Shown one piece after another: positions 23,441 through 23,688 of a stretch of 23,688 nucleotides of DNA. Source of the DNA: Rhodobacteraceae bacterium UBA6273 (GTDB taxonomy: Bacteria > Pseudomonadota > Alphaproteobacteria > Rhodobacterales > Rhodobacteraceae); NCBI GenBank assembly GCA_002440625.1, contig DJUV01000180.1, positions 1-23,688 of the forward strand, in the 5' to 3' direction. The translations under genes were made by a program, and so were the position numbers. The notes beneath the pieces are model-generated. The model was not told the origin of the DNA. It saw only the letters and a list, made by a program, of their open reading frames with translations, and made no database searches. Position 1 is the first letter of the stretch; every line of letters starts with the position of its first letter.

Positions 23441-23688
23441 CGGCTTTTCTGCGGGGCATCGAGCGCAGGGTCTGCTTCAATGGTGGAGCGTGTCCAATAC
23501 CAGACAGCGTGAACCGTGCAGGTCAGTGGAAGGAGTCTGGATCGCATAACGTGACAATGCGATATGAATCGTCTCGAGGTGGAGTCTGGACCGGCTCTCT
23601 TGCACAGATGAGGTGAAGGGATTCATCTTGAGAATCCAGCGTGCTGGCCGGAGGTCATGAACCGACCGAACCCAGCAACCCCGCAAGA
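23441..23688. other. Right-edge non-coding stretch with short repeats
   Basis: No convincing gene is present in these 248 bases. An ATG at 23657 with GGAGG only two bases before it opens a frame to the window edge, too short to judge. The stretch holds a 10-base direct repeat, a 7-base inverted repeat and no terminator for the regulator gene. A mobile-element remnant is possible but not shown. Confidence 0.5.
23532..23590. repeat. Direct repeat GGAGTCTGGA (x2) enclosing an inverted repeat
   Basis: GGAGTCTGGA occurs at 23532-23541 and again at 23581-23590. Between them, ATCGCAT (23541-23547) and ATGCGAT (23557-23563) form a perfect 7-base inverted repeat with a 9-base loop. This may be a regulatory site or the edge of an element that continues to the right. 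Confidence 0.4.

Noticed and set aside
23477..23686. 69-codon minus-strand frame at the right edge, possible transposase fragment
   Set aside because: No transposase motif is visible and the repeats around it can be explained without it; too little sequence to decide.

Overview
The window is high-GC, densely coded DNA with many GTG/TTG starts and GTGA or TGATG stop/start overlaps. The housekeeping genes (tex, a YciA-type thioesterase, Rrf2 and GlxA-type regulators) and the overall style fit an alphaproteobacterium, most likely of the Rhodobacteraceae. That assignment is inference from gene content and protein style; no rRNA, tRNA, CRISPR array or intact insertion sequence is visible.

Region 1 (1-12750) is a surface-polysaccharide locus. 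The plus-strand run is asnB-type asparagine synthase (5' end off the window), a GtrA-like membrane protein, an FAD oxidoreductase of the protoporphyrinogen-oxidase/UDP-galactopyranose-mutase-like fold, a NodB-type polysaccharide deacetylase, an MOP-type flippase and a family 4 glycosyltransferase. Spacing is tight, with repeated overlaps, so it looks like one operon. Two minus-strand genes follow: an SDR epimerase/dehydratase and a GMC oxidoreductase with a four-cysteine cluster. A 359-base control region then separates them from a plus-strand nucleotide-sugar dehydrogenase. An AT-rich leader with two tiny ORFs precedes a second FAD oxidoreductase, a paralogue of the first. Together these genes could make nucleotide-sugar precursors (dehydrogenase, epimerase), add sugars (glycosyltransferase), modify them (deacetylase, oxidoreductases, possibly amidation by the AsnB-like enzyme) and export a lipid-linked repeat (flippase).

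Region 2 (12751-17923) is ordinary chromosome: an MsrQ/YedZ-like heme membrane protein, a YciA-like acyl-CoA thioesterase, tex on the minus strand, an Rrf2 regulator that may be translated from a leaderless mRNA, and a GlxA-type AraC regulator.

Region 3 (17924-23440) is the most unusual part. It holds a subtilisin-like (S8) protease with an intact triad but no visible secretion signal and very long insertions, a convergent PAP2/vanadium-haloperoxidase-like enzyme with an eight-fold Asn-Gly-Arg repeat at its N-terminus, and a divergent SARP-like winged-helix/TPR regulator. Upstream of the protease are four 7-base direct repeats (core CGTCA) at exact 11-base periodicity. Two heptamers of the same kind, also 11 bases apart, lie between the enzyme and the regulator. 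Seven-base repeats with 4-base spacers are the known binding architecture of SARP activators, so the three genes look like one self-contained regulon. I cannot name a described system with this composition.

The right edge (23441-23688) has no convincing gene, only short repeats.
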